Below, piece by piece: positions 17,327 to 26,833 of a DNA stretch of 64,000 bases. A program made the position numbers and the translations under genes. A model generated the notes under the pieces. That model was not told where the DNA came from, did no database searches, and was given only the letters and a program-made list of their open reading frames with translations. Origin of the DNA: Streptomyces sp. PT12 (GTDB taxonomy: Bacteria > Actinomycetota > Actinomycetes > Streptomycetales > Streptomycetaceae); the NCBI RefSeq assembly GCF_003311645.1, contig NZ_QEST01000079.1, forward strand, positions 186,001-250,000, read 5' to 3'. Position 1 is the stretch's first letter, and every line of letters begins with the position of its first letter.

Positions 17327-18433
17327 GTGTTCGACATCGCCACCGACCTGCGCGCCTGGTGCCACGACGGGCGCCCGTTCGCCGTGGCCACCGTGACCGC
17401 CGTGCACGGCAGCGCCCCCAGGGCCCCGGGCGCCGCCCTTGCCGTCGACGCCGACGGCACCGCCCTTGGCAGCGTCTCGGGCGGCTGCGTGGAGGCGGCC
17501 GTCTACGAGCTGTGCCGCGAGGCGCTGGACAGCGGCGTCCCGCGCACCGGCAGCTTCGGGTACGACGACGGCGACGCGTTCGCCGCCGGGCTCACATGCG
17601 GCGGCTCCCTCGACGTCCTGGTCACCCCCGTCCCCGCCGACGCGCCGGCGCGCCCCGCGCTCGCCGCCGCGCTCGACGCCGCCGCCGCGCGCGCCGAGGC
17701 CGCGCTCGTCCGCGTCGCCGGGGGCCCCGAAGGGCCCGTCGGCGCCCTGCTCGTCACGCCGGGCGGCGACGCCTTCGGCACGCTGGGCGGCGCCGACGCG
17801 CTCGACCGCGCGGCGGTCGCCGAGGCCACCAGGGCGCTGGCCGCGGGGCGGACCGGCGCCGCGCCGCTCGCCGTCGACGGCGCGGCGCCCCTCACGCTCT
17901 TCGTCGAGGTCAGCGTTCCCCCGCCCCGGCTGCTGATCTTCGGCGCGGTGGACTTCGCCGCCGCCCTGGCCTCCGCGGGCGCGTTCCTCGGCCACCGCGT
18001 GACCGTGTGCGACGCGCGCCCCGTGTTCACCACCCCCGCCCGCTTTCCCGCCGCCCACGAGGTCGTCGTGGACTGGCCGCACCGCTACCTCGACGCCCAG
18101 GCTTCCGACCCCCGCACCGCCGTGTGCGTGCTCACGCACGAGGAGCGGTTCGACGTGCCGGTGCTCACCAGGGCGCTGCGGCTCCCGCTCGCCTATGTGG
18201 GCGCGATGGGCTCGCGCCGCACCCACGAGGACCGGCTGCGGAGGCTGCGCGACGCGGGCAGCACCGAGGCCGAACTCGCCAGGCTGCGCTCGCCGATCGG
18301 CCTCGACCTCGGCGCCCGCACGCCCCAGGAGACGGCCCTGTCGATCGCCGCGGAGATCGTCGCCGTCACCCACGGCGGCTCGGGAGCGCCTTTGACCGAC
18401 TCGACCCGCCCGATCCACCAGCACACGCCGTAG
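17327..18433 (+). CDS. xdhC: XdhC-family molybdenum cofactor insertion protein
   Basis: A 368-residue chaperone that binds and protects the molybdenum cofactor and delivers it to xanthine dehydrogenase. The N-terminal XdhC/CoxI domain shows AVATVTAVHGSAPRAPGAALAV, GSVSGGCVEAAVYE and GLTCGGSLDVLV. The C-terminal part is a Rossmann domain (LLIFGAVDFAAALASAGAFLGHRVTVCDARP), in which the usual GxGxxG loop is atypical (GAVDFA). It ends with GAMGSRRTHEDRLRRL and SPIGLDLGARTPQETALSIAAEIVA. The GTG start is preceded by GGGAGG. It is the last gene of the operon. Confidence 0.92.
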   Translation: MFDIATDLRAWCHDGRPFAVATVTAVHGSAPRAPGAALAVDADGTALGSVSGGCVEAAVYELCREALDSGVPRTGSFGYDDGDAFAAGLTCGGSLDVLVTPVPADAPARPALAAALDAAAARAEAALVRVAGGPEGPVGALLVTPGGDAFGTLGGADALDRAAVAEATRALAAGRTGAAPLAVDGAAPLTLFVEVSVPPPRLLIFGAVDFAAALASAGAFLGHRVTVCDARPVFTTPARFPAAHEVVVDWPHRYLDAQASDPRTAVCVLTHEERFDVPVLTRALRLPLAYVGAMGSRRTHEDRLRRLRDAGSTEAELARLRSPIGLDLGARTPQETALSIAAEIVAVTHGGSGAPLTDSTRPIHQHTP

Positions 18434-18456
18434 GGGCACCGAGAGCGCCGCGCCTC

Positions 18457-19170
18457 CTACGCCTCGGCGTCACCGGCGCCGCGCCGCAGCAGCGCCTCGG
18501 CGGGCTCGTTCACCGGCTGGGGCCGCCCCGTCAGGTCGAGCACGAACAACGGCAGCCCCAGGCCGTCGGCCTGGCACCGCGAGCCCCGGTCGAACCCCGC
18601 GAGCGCGAACGCGACCGCCGACGCCGACTCGAGCGCGGCGTGCAGCCACAGGGTCTCGACCTCACGCGACCGCGCGGGCATCGTCGTCGCGTTGACGAGG
18701 CCGAGCATCGTGGGGCCCCGCAGATCGATCCCGGTCGCCGGGCGCGGCACCAGGCCCCGCACCCCGATGAAGCCGAGCCACCGCAGGAACTGCGCGGCGC
18801 ACGCCACCGCGTCGTACGACGTCCTGATCGTCAGCGGCTGGAACGGCGGGCGCTCCACCCGTTCCAGCCGTTCCCCGCGCTCCGGCGCCGCGGTCGGCCC
18901 GGCGGCCCCCGCCGCCCCGGCCGCCAGCCGCACCGTCACGCCGCACGCGCAGTCGAACTCCGGCTGCGGCCACTGCCCGTGGTGCCCGCACGAGGGACAC
19001 TCCACCTCGGTCCACGCCGTCGCCCATGAGCGGTAACGCACCGATACGGGTGAACTCTCGCGCGGCAGGGGGACGGTGAGCGGGGCCCCGCAGGCGCATG
19101 GGTAACGCTGCTCGACGTAGGTGTGCTCTCGTCGACAGCCAGGGCACCTGACAAGCACGCTTTTCGCCAT
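18457..19170 (-). CDS. Zinc-ribbon protein with a C-terminal Mrr/restriction-endonuclease-like domain, probably inactive
   Basis: The 237-residue protein has two four-cysteine ribbons: CPGC...CAC (residues 9-27) and CPSC...CAC (about 59-78). An Ala/Pro linker follows, then a C-terminal domain. That domain's strand-helix pattern (LRWLGFIGVRG; TGIDLRGPTMLGLVNATT; LESASAVAFALAGFDRGSRCQADGLGLPLFVLDLTG) resembles Mrr-type nucleases, which end in FTxxA..A..xxIxLIDG. In active Mrr enzymes the GxD is followed by a QxK; here that position reads LVN, so nuclease activity is doubtful. It is convergent with xdhC with 23 bases between the stops. The role is unknown; the domain assignment is by pattern only. 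Confidence 0.7.
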   Translation of the reverse strand: MAKSVLVRCPGCRREHTYVEQRYPCACGAPLTVPLPRESSPVSVRYRSWATAWTEVECPSCGHHGQWPQPEFDCACGVTVRLAAGAAGAAGPTAAPERGERLERVERPPFQPLTIRTSYDAVACAAQFLRWLGFIGVRGLVPRPATGIDLRGPTMLGLVNATTMPARSREVETLWLHAALESASAVAFALAGFDRGSRCQADGLGLPLFVLDLTGRPQPVNEPAEALLRRGAGDAEA

Positions 19171-19450
19171 CTGCCGCTCCAGGGACGGAACTTCTCGACG
19201 GGATTCTCACAGTCTTCCCCACCCGTGGGCCAGTCCGCACGGCTACGATGGCCGTTCTTGGAACTGTCGTCCTCACTCGTCCTGTTCACCGGAACGTGAC
19301 ACGTGATCTCGCCCTCTGTGTGGCGTGATGCGCGGACAGTGATATTTACTTTCCTTGTTCGGTCCGCCGACCGGACGATCCGTCCCACCGGACGGGCCAC
19401 GCGCGGCGGACGCGGCGTTGGCGTCATCGAAGACGGCAGGGGAGGGCCCA

Positions 19451-19807
19451 GTGGCAGCAGGAGAAGCCGAGACCGCCCACATCGTGCGGAGCGTCCCGCC
19501 CATCGGGTCGGATCCGCGCCTGCTGGCCCTGCGGACGGCGTTGGACCGGCTGCGCGGGGATCTGCGTGGCTATCCGGCGCGGCTCGCGGACCGGGAGATC
19601 GCCGAGCGTGAGCTCATGGCGCTCGAGGCCACGCTGGCCGACGGCGTGCCCGACACGGGCGCGCTCGGCGAGTCGCTGCTGCTGATCGCCGCGGCGATCG
19701 GCTCGGTGAGCGCCCTGGCGCCGGGGGTTCACCAGCTGCGCAAGGCGGTCGAGCTGTTCGGCGTGCCGCACCACAGGCTCCCGTGCGGCTGGCCAGGCGG
19801 CCACTGA
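19451..19807 (+). CDS. DUF5955-family small protein
   Basis: A 118-residue, mostly helical protein (PRLLALRTALDRLRGDLRGYPARLADREIAERELMALE; ESLLLIAAAIGSVSALAPGVHQLRKAVELFG) without membrane segments or cysteine clusters. It resembles streptomycete DUF5955 proteins of unknown function. GTG 19451 is chosen because a GGGGAGGG Shine-Dalgarno lies upstream and upstream sequence looks non-coding. It precedes the urate-degradation genes in the same direction, but a 117-base operator-rich gap separates them, so it is probably not in their operon. Confidence 0.75.
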   Translation: MAAGEAETAHIVRSVPPIGSDPRLLALRTALDRLRGDLRGYPARLADREIAERELMALEATLADGVPDTGALGESLLLIAAAIGSVSALAPGVHQLRKAVELFGVPHHRLPCGWPGGH

Positions 19808-19862
19808 CGGGATCCCACGCGCTCGAAGGCGGCCGTTCCCTGGTCCGCGCCTCCCTCCACCG

Positions 19863-19929
19863 GTCAACAAGCTGTTGACGATCAAGCGCCGCACGGCTTA
19901 GCTGTTGACCATGGAGCAGAGCTGTTGAC
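19863..19929. promoter_or_regulatory. Operator cluster before the urate-degradation operon
   Basis: GTCAACA-AGC-TGTTGAC (19863-19879) is a perfect 7-3-7 inverted repeat. Its right half with flank, AGCTGTTGAC, recurs at 19900-19909 and 19920-19929, spaced 30 and 20 bases. The last copy contains the TTG start codon of the decarboxylase gene itself. The pattern of one full site plus two half-sites suggests cooperative binding of a regulator of urate breakdown. PucR or AllR are candidates, unproven. Confidence 0.6.
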
Positions 19930-20800
19930 CGCGGAACAGGGGCCGCCGCCCAGTCCGACGCCTGGCCTGTCCTGGCTCAACGGCGCCGACGAGCGCGCGG
20001 TGCGGCACGCCCTGCGCCGGGTCTGCGCTTCGAGCGCCTGGGGCAGGCGCGTTCTCGCCGAGCGCCCCTTCGCGCGCCATGAGGCGCTTCTCGTCGCCAA
20101 CGACACCGCGACGGCCGCCCTGACGGACGAGGACCTCGCCGAGGCGATCGGCGGCCACCCGCCCATCGGCCGCCCCGAGGACGGCGACGCCGCCTCCGCG
20201 CGCGAGCAGGCGGGCATGGCGGGCGCCCCCGCCGACCTCAAGGCCGAGATGCTCGCCCTCAACCTCGCCTACCAGGACCGCTTCGGCCATGTCTTCCTGA
20301 TCTGCGCCACGGGGCTGACCGCCGAGCAGCTGCGCGACGCGCTGCGCCTGCGCCTGGGCAACTCCCCCGACGCCGAACGGGAGATCGTCCGCGCCGAGCT
20401 TGGCAAGATCAACCGCATCCGGCTGACCCGGCTGGTCGGGTCGGCCGCCACCGTCTCCACCCATGTGCTCGACACCGCGCGCGGCCGCCCCGCCACGGGC
20501 GTCCCCGTCACCCTCTCGGCCGCCGCCGCGCCCGCCGGGCCCTGGGTCGCGCACGCGGCCTCGCTCACCGACGAGGACGGCCGCTGCGCCCAGCTCCCCG
20601 CGCTGCCGGGCGACACCGCGCTCGCCCGGCTGACGTTCGCCGTCGAGCCCTATCTCGCGGGGCCCTCGGGGCCCGGCGAAGGGGCGGACGCCGCGTTCTT
20701 CCCCGAGGCCGCGGTCGTCTTCTCGGTCGTCCCCGGCGAGCACTACCATGTGCCGCTGCTGCTCAGCCCGTTCGGGTACTCCGTCTACCGAGGGAGCTGA
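19925..20800 (+). CDS. Fused OHCU decarboxylase / 5-hydroxyisourate hydrolase (allantoin-synthase type)
   Basis: A 291-residue bifunctional protein. Residues 1-175 are 2-oxo-4-hydroxy-4-carboxy-5-ureidoimidazoline decarboxylase (RPFARHEALLVAN, catalytic HPPIG, AREQAGM, closing with ELGKINRIRLTRL). Residues 178-291 are a transthyretin-like HIU hydrolase (STHVLDTARGRPATGVPV, TDEDGR, HYHVPLLLSPFGY and the terminal YRGS). Active-site motifs of both halves are intact. The two are usually separate genes in streptomycetes; fusion in this order recalls plant allantoin synthase. No ATG/GTG start fits; TTG 19925 has GGAG eight bases upstream. It converts the uricase product to S-allantoin and is four bases from the urate oxidase gene. 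Confidence 0.9.
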   Translation: MTAEQGPPPSPTPGLSWLNGADERAVRHALRRVCASSAWGRRVLAERPFARHEALLVANDTATAALTDEDLAEAIGGHPPIGRPEDGDAASAREQAGMAGAPADLKAEMLALNLAYQDRFGHVFLICATGLTAEQLRDALRLRLGNSPDAEREIVRAELGKINRIRLTRLVGSAATVSTHVLDTARGRPATGVPVTLSAAAAPAGPWVAHAASLTDEDGRCAQLPALPGDTALARLTFAVEPYLAGPSGPGEGADAAFFPEAAVVFSVVPGEHYHVPLLLSPFGYSVYRGS

Positions 20801-20804
20801 CCGC

Positions 20805-21725
20805 GTGACCCTGCTAGGACCCAACCAGTACGGCAAGGCCGAGACCCGCGTCGTCCGGGTCGCCCGCGACGGCGCGGTCCACCACATCGAGGACCTCACC
20901 GTCTCGGTCGCCCTCTCGGGCGAGATGGCCGCGGTGCACCTCTCGGGCTCCAACGCCGCCGTGCTGCCCACCGACACGATGAAGAACACCGTGTACGCGT
21001 TCGCCCGCGAGCACGGCATCGGCGCGCCCGAGGCGTTCGGTGCCAGGCTCGCGCGCCACTTCGTCACCTCGCAGCCGACGATCCACCGGGCCCGCGTCCG
21101 CCTCGCCGTCCACGCGTGGGAGCGCATCGCGACGCCGGGCGACGCCGCGCACTCGTTCGTCCGCGCCGGCGGCGAGACGCGCACCGCGCAGGTCACGTTC
21201 GAACGCGTGGCGGGCGACAGCTGGGAGATCCTGTCCGGGCTCACGGGCCTGACGGTGCTCAACTCCACCGGCTCGGAGTTCCGCGGGTATCTCAAGGACG
21301 GCTGGACGACGCTCCCCGAGACCGACGACCGCGTGCTGGCCACCGACGTCACCGCCGTGTGGCGCCACGAGGACGGCGAGCCCCCTGACGAGGTGGGGGA
21401 GTGGGACGCCTCCTACCGGGCGGCGCGCACCCACCTGCTCGAGGCGTTCGCCGGGACGTACTCGCGCTCCCTCCAGCAGACGCTGTACACGATGGGCTCC
21501 CGCGTCATCGACCAGCTGCCGGGCGTCGAGGAGATACGGCTCTCGCTGCCGAACAAGCATCACTTCCTCGTCGATCTCACCCCCTTCGGGCTGACGAACG
21601 AGCCCGGCGACGGCGCCGTCTACCAGGCCGCCGACCGCCCCTACGGCCTCATCGAGGCCACCGTGCTGCGCGACGGCTCCGATGCCCGCATCCCCGCCGA
21701 CCTGACCGGCGGTGGCCTGCGGTGA
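20805..21725 (+). CDS. pucL: Urate oxidase (factor-independent urate hydroxylase)
   Basis: A 306-residue uricase that oxidises urate to 5-hydroxyisourate. The catalytic Lys-Thr-His set is recognisable in NQYGKAETRVVRV, LPTDTMKNTVYAFA and LPNKHHFLVDL. TVLNSTGSEFRGYLKD and two tunnelling-fold repeats are also present. The GTG start follows an AGGGAG Shine-Dalgarno that overlaps the end of the fused decarboxylase/hydrolase gene. Unlike B. subtilis PucL it is not fused to the decarboxylase, because that domain is fused to the hydrolase instead. It overlaps the next gene by GTGA. Confidence 0.94.
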   Translation: MTLLGPNQYGKAETRVVRVARDGAVHHIEDLTVSVALSGEMAAVHLSGSNAAVLPTDTMKNTVYAFAREHGIGAPEAFGARLARHFVTSQPTIHRARVRLAVHAWERIATPGDAAHSFVRAGGETRTAQVTFERVAGDSWEILSGLTGLTVLNSTGSEFRGYLKDGWTTLPETDDRVLATDVTAVWRHEDGEPPDEVGEWDASYRAARTHLLEAFAGTYSRSLQQTLYTMGSRVIDQLPGVEEIRLSLPNKHHFLVDLTPFGLTNEPGDGAVYQAADRPYGLIEATVLRDGSDARIPADLTGGGLR

Positions 21726-23086
21726 CCGAGGTGTCTCGCCTGCTGATCGAGAACTGCGCCATCGCGACCGTTGACTCCGTCGGAACGGAGCATGCCTCGG
21801 GCCACTTGGTGATCGCGGGCGACCGCGTCGAGTCGGTCGGCGCCGGGCCCGCGCCCGCGGGGCTCGAGGGCGTCACCCGCCGCGTCGACGCCTCGGGCCA
21901 CCTGGCCACCCCGGGCCTGGTCAACACGCACCACCACTTCTACCAGTGGCTCACCCGGGGCCTCGCGCAGAACGCCAACCTCTTCGACTGGCTCACCACC
22001 CTCTACCCCGTGTGGGCCCGCATCGACGAGCCCATGGTCCACGCGGCGGCCCGCGCCTCGCTCGCGATGATGGCGCGCGGCGGCGTCACCACGGCGATGG
22101 ACCACCACTATGTCTTCCCGCGCGGTGCGGGCGACCTGCTGGGCGCGGAGATCCGCGCCGCGCGGGAGCTCGGCGTGCGCTTCACGGCCACCAGGGGCTC
22201 GATGGACCTGGGCGCATCCGACGGCGGCCTGCCGCCCGACTCGGCGGTGGAGAGCACCGAGGACGCGCTGCGCGCCACGGAGCGCGCGGTGCTCGACCAC
22301 CACGACCCGTCGTTCGGCTCGATGCTCCATGTCGCGGTCGCGCCCTGCTCGCCGTTCTCGGTCACCACCGAGCTGATGCGCGAGGCGGCCGCGCTGGCCA
22401 GGCGCCTGGGCGTGCGGCTGCACACGCACGGCTCGGAGACGGTCGAGGAGGAGCGCTTCTGCCATGAGCGCTTCGGCATGGGCCCCACCGCCTACTTCGA
22501 GTCCACGGGGTGGCTGGGCGACGACGTGTGGATGGCGCACTGCGTGCACATGACCGACGACGACATCGCGGCCTTCGCCCGCACGGGCACCGGGGTGGCG
22601 CACTGCCCGTCGTCCAACGCCCGCCTGGCCGCGGGGATCGCCCGCGTCCCCGACCTGCTCGCGGCGGGCGTTCCCGTGGGCCTCGGCGTGGACGGCACGG
22701 CGTCGAACGAGTCGGGCGAGCTGCACACCGAGCTGCGCAACGCCCTGCTGGTCAGCCGCCTCGGCCCGCACCGCGAGAACGCCCTGGACGCCCGCGCGTC
22801 CCTGCGCCTCGCCACCAGGGGCGGCGCGCGGGTGCTGGGCCGCGAGGCGGAGATCGGCTCCCTTGAGCCGGGCAAGCTGGCGGATGTGGTCCTGTGGGAC
22901 CTCACGGGCCTTGGCCACTCGACGATCGCCGACCCCGTGGCGGCCCTGGTCTTCGGCCCCCCGGCCCCCGTGACCCTCTCCCTGGTGGGCGGCACCCCGA
23001 TCGTGGAGTCGGGCCGTCTGACGACGGCGGACGAGCGCACGCTGGCGAAGGAGGCCCGCGCCCAGTCCGAACGCCTGGCCATGTGA
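21722..23086 (+). CDS. 8-oxoguanine deaminase (amidohydrolase family)
   Basis: The 454-residue metal-dependent deaminase has GLVNTHHHFYQWLTRGLAQNANLFDWL (the HxH metal site), a His in LHTHGSE, WMAHCVHMTDDD and the Asp in GLGVDGTASNESG. The NTHHHFYQ and HGSET..E signatures match the 8-oxoguanine/guanine deaminase branch, which produces urate from 8-oxoguanine. That feeds the uricase encoded directly upstream, with which it shares a GTGA overlap. Chlorohydrolase-type relatives use other substrates, so specificity is inferred partly from context. Confidence 0.88.
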   Translation: MTEVSRLLIENCAIATVDSVGTEHASGHLVIAGDRVESVGAGPAPAGLEGVTRRVDASGHLATPGLVNTHHHFYQWLTRGLAQNANLFDWLTTLYPVWARIDEPMVHAAARASLAMMARGGVTTAMDHHYVFPRGAGDLLGAEIRAARELGVRFTATRGSMDLGASDGGLPPDSAVESTEDALRATERAVLDHHDPSFGSMLHVAVAPCSPFSVTTELMREAAALARRLGVRLHTHGSETVEEERFCHERFGMGPTAYFESTGWLGDDVWMAHCVHMTDDDIAAFARTGTGVAHCPSSNARLAAGIARVPDLLAAGVPVGLGVDGTASNESGELHTELRNALLVSRLGPHRENALDARASLRLATRGGARVLGREAEIGSLEPGKLADVVLWDLTGLGHSTIADPVAALVFGPPAPVTLSLVGGTPIVESGRLTTADERTLAKEARAQSERLAM

Positions 23087-23265
23087 CCGGTCGGCAACTC
23101 CACCGCCGCCGCGCGCCACGACGCGCGCCCGTGCCATGGTGGGGCCGTCGCGACGGGCCGCGGCGGGGCGGGCGCTGCGCCGCGGCCCGGGCGCGGGGCG
23201 AATGTTCACGGCCTCTCAATGTGCGGCAATAGAGTTGCCGCCCGGCGCCGAGCAAGATCGGGCGC

Positions 23266-24525
23266 ATGACGACCGATGAGAGGGCATACGATCGCGTGCG
23301 CCGTGGCCAGTGGCGCTCCGGCATCGCGCGCGCCGAGGGCATCGACCGCCGTGACCTGCTGAGACTCCTCGCCGCTGCCGGGGCGTTGACCGCCGTGGGC
23401 GGCGGCGCCGCCCACGCCGCAGGCGCCGCCGACGACCCGGACCCCGCGCCCGGCATCGTCAAGCCGCTGCCCGCCGATCAGTTCACGGTGCGCGGCACCA
23501 ACGCCGAGACCCGGTGGTCAGCCCTGCGCGGCACCGGCTACCACACCCCCGCCGAGCTGTTCTTCGTGCGCAACCACACCGCCACGCCCGCCATCGACGC
23601 CGACGACTGGCGGCTGACGCTGTGGGGCGACGGGCTGCGCGGCGACGCGGAGTTCGGCCTCGACGACCTGCGCGCGCTGCCCGCCACCGAGCGGTCGGCG
23701 TTCGTCGAGTGCGCGGGGAACGGCCGCAGCCACTACACGACCCAGCAGGGCGAGACCGTCTCGGGCACCGCCTGGACGCTCGGCGCCATCGGCGTCGCGC
23801 GCTGGCGCGGCGTCCGGCTCTCCGAGGTGCTGCGCCGCGCCGGGCTGCGCCGGGACGCCGTGGACGTGATGCCGCGCGGCCTCGACGCCGACTTCGTCTC
23901 GGGCGGCGTCAACCTCGGCGGGATCCGCCGCCCGCTGCCGCTGGCCAAGGCGCTTGACGACGTGCTGCTCGCGTACGAGATGAACGGCGAGCCGCTGCCG
24001 CCCGACCACGGCCACCCGGTGCGTGTGCTGGTGCCCTCCTGGGCGGGCATCGCCTCGATCAAGTGGGTCGGCGACATCGAGGTGTCGCGCCAGCCGCTCT
24101 ACTCGCCGTGGAACACCGACCTCTACCGCCTCTTCGGCCCCGACTTCCCGCCCGAGGGCAGCGAGCCGCTGACCCGGCAGACGGTCAAGAGCGCGTTCGA
24201 GCTCGACGCGGGCGCCTCGTTCGCCGCCCACCGCACCCACCGGCTGACCGGCCGCTCATGGTCGGGTGGCGGCAGCGTGCGGCGCGTCGAGATCAGCACG
24301 GACGGCGGCGCGGGGTGGCGGCGCGTGCGGCTGCTCGACGCGCCGCGCGAGGGCGGCTGGGTGCGCTGGTCGGCCGAGTGGACCCCGACCGAGCCTGGCC
24401 CGGCCGAGCTGCTGGCCCGCGCCACCGACAGCGCGGGCACCACCCAGCCGGAGCGCTCCGTCTTCAACGAGCAGGGCTATCTCTTCGGTGCCGTGGTCCG
24501 CCACCCGGTCACGGTCACCGCGTGA
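23266..24525 (+). CDS. Sulfite oxidase-family molybdenum enzyme with Tat signal
   Basis: A 419-residue periplasmic-type oxidoreductase. A Tat signal (DRRDLLRLLAAAGALTAVGGGAAHAAGA, residues 27-54) is followed by the molybdopterin domain. The Mo-ligating cysteine lies in FVECAGNGRSHY, with further contacts in FVSGGVNLGG, NGEPLPPDHGHPVRVLVPSWAG and IKWVGDIEV. A C-terminal Mo-co dimerisation domain completes it. It probably oxidises sulfite or a related sulfur compound outside the cell. It is monocistronic, but its need for molybdopterin matches the xanthine dehydrogenase and mocA genes around it. Confidence 0.9.
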   Translation: MTTDERAYDRVRRGQWRSGIARAEGIDRRDLLRLLAAAGALTAVGGGAAHAAGAADDPDPAPGIVKPLPADQFTVRGTNAETRWSALRGTGYHTPAELFFVRNHTATPAIDADDWRLTLWGDGLRGDAEFGLDDLRALPATERSAFVECAGNGRSHYTTQQGETVSGTAWTLGAIGVARWRGVRLSEVLRRAGLRRDAVDVMPRGLDADFVSGGVNLGGIRRPLPLAKALDDVLLAYEMNGEPLPPDHGHPVRVLVPSWAGIASIKWVGDIEVSRQPLYSPWNTDLYRLFGPDFPPEGSEPLTRQTVKSAFELDAGASFAAHRTHRLTGRSWSGGGSVRRVEISTDGGAGWRRVRLLDAPREGGWVRWSAEWTPTEPGPAELLARATDSAGTTQPERSVFNEQGYLFGAVVRHPVTVTA

Positions 24526-24532
24526 GGGGCCC

Positions 24533-26131
<1,599 letters not shown>

Positions 26132-26218
26132 GAACGGTCACTCCTTCGGCCGGACGGACGGCGGGACTTCACGAACGGGTGCGGTGCGGTGACTGTGGAG
26201 CTGAAAGTGGATATTAGT

Positions 26219-26233
26219 TTCCTCATGATGGAA
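26219..26233. promoter_or_regulatory. TTCC-N7-GGAA inverted repeat upstream of aceB
   Basis: TTCC (26219-26222) and GGAA (26230-26233) flank TCATGAT. The element lies in an AT-rich patch that is exceptional for this genome, 88-102 bases upstream of the aceB start. It is a candidate AllR operator; AllR is encoded 600 bases away and is known to control aceB in S. coelicolor. The exact AllR consensus was not checked. Confidence 0.45.
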
Positions 26234-26245
26234 GATCAATGAAGG

Positions 26246-26833
26246 CTAGGAGAGCCCGGCGAGATCGCCGGGCTCGTCGATGTCCGCGGGCGTCGCGACA
26301 TCCCCGCACTCGACCAGAGCGATCTCCCGCCCCCGCAGGTACCCCCGCGCCCCCTGATCACCCCGCGCCTCGCGCGCGACCCCGGCGAAGTGCGCCGCGC
26401 CGAGCAGCACCGGATGGCCGCGCCGCCCCTCGTACACCGCCGCGGCCAGCGTCTCCCGCGACACGAACGCGCCCCGCACCCGCGCCATCGCCTCCTCGCC
26501 GATCCCCGGCTGGTCGACGAGCGCCACCAGTGCCGCGTCCACCTCGGGCGGCAGCGACGCGAGCCCCGCGCGCAGCGACGACCCCATGCCCGACTCCCAG
26601 CCCGGATGGGACACCAGCGCGCACCCGTCGAGCCGCGCCCGCGCGCGCACCTCGTCCTCGGCCGCGCCGAGCACCACATGCACCGGCGCGCACCCCGCCG
26701 CGCGCAGCGCGTCGGCGGCGCGCTCCACGAACAGCACGCCCCCGTTGCGCAACAGCGCCTTTGCCCGCCCTCCGAGCCGCCGCCCGCCCCCGGCGGCCAG
26801 CAGCAGCCCCGCGACGACGGGGGCCCCGCTCAT
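26246..26833 (-). CDS. mocA: MocA-like molybdenum cofactor cytidylyltransferase / NTP transferase
   Basis: A 195-residue nucleotidyltransferase. Its N-terminal loop LLLAAGGGRRLGGRAKALL is the GlmU/MobA-type nucleotide-binding signature, and LVALVDQPGIGEEAMARV supplies the metal-binding Asp region. MocA adds CMP to molybdopterin for xanthine-dehydrogenase-family enzymes, which suits the XDH operon in this region. It starts at an ATGA overlap with allR, so the two are co-translated. Another NTP-transferase role remains possible. Confidence 0.82.
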   Translation of the reverse strand: MSGAPVVAGLLLAAGGGRRLGGRAKALLRNGGVLFVERAADALRAAGCAPVHVVLGAAEDEVRARARLDGCALVSHPGWESGMGSSLRAGLASLPPEVDAALVALVDQPGIGEEAMARVRGAFVSRETLAAAVYEGRRGHPVLLGAAHFAGVAREARGDQGARGYLRGREIALVECGDVATPADIDEPGDLAGLS

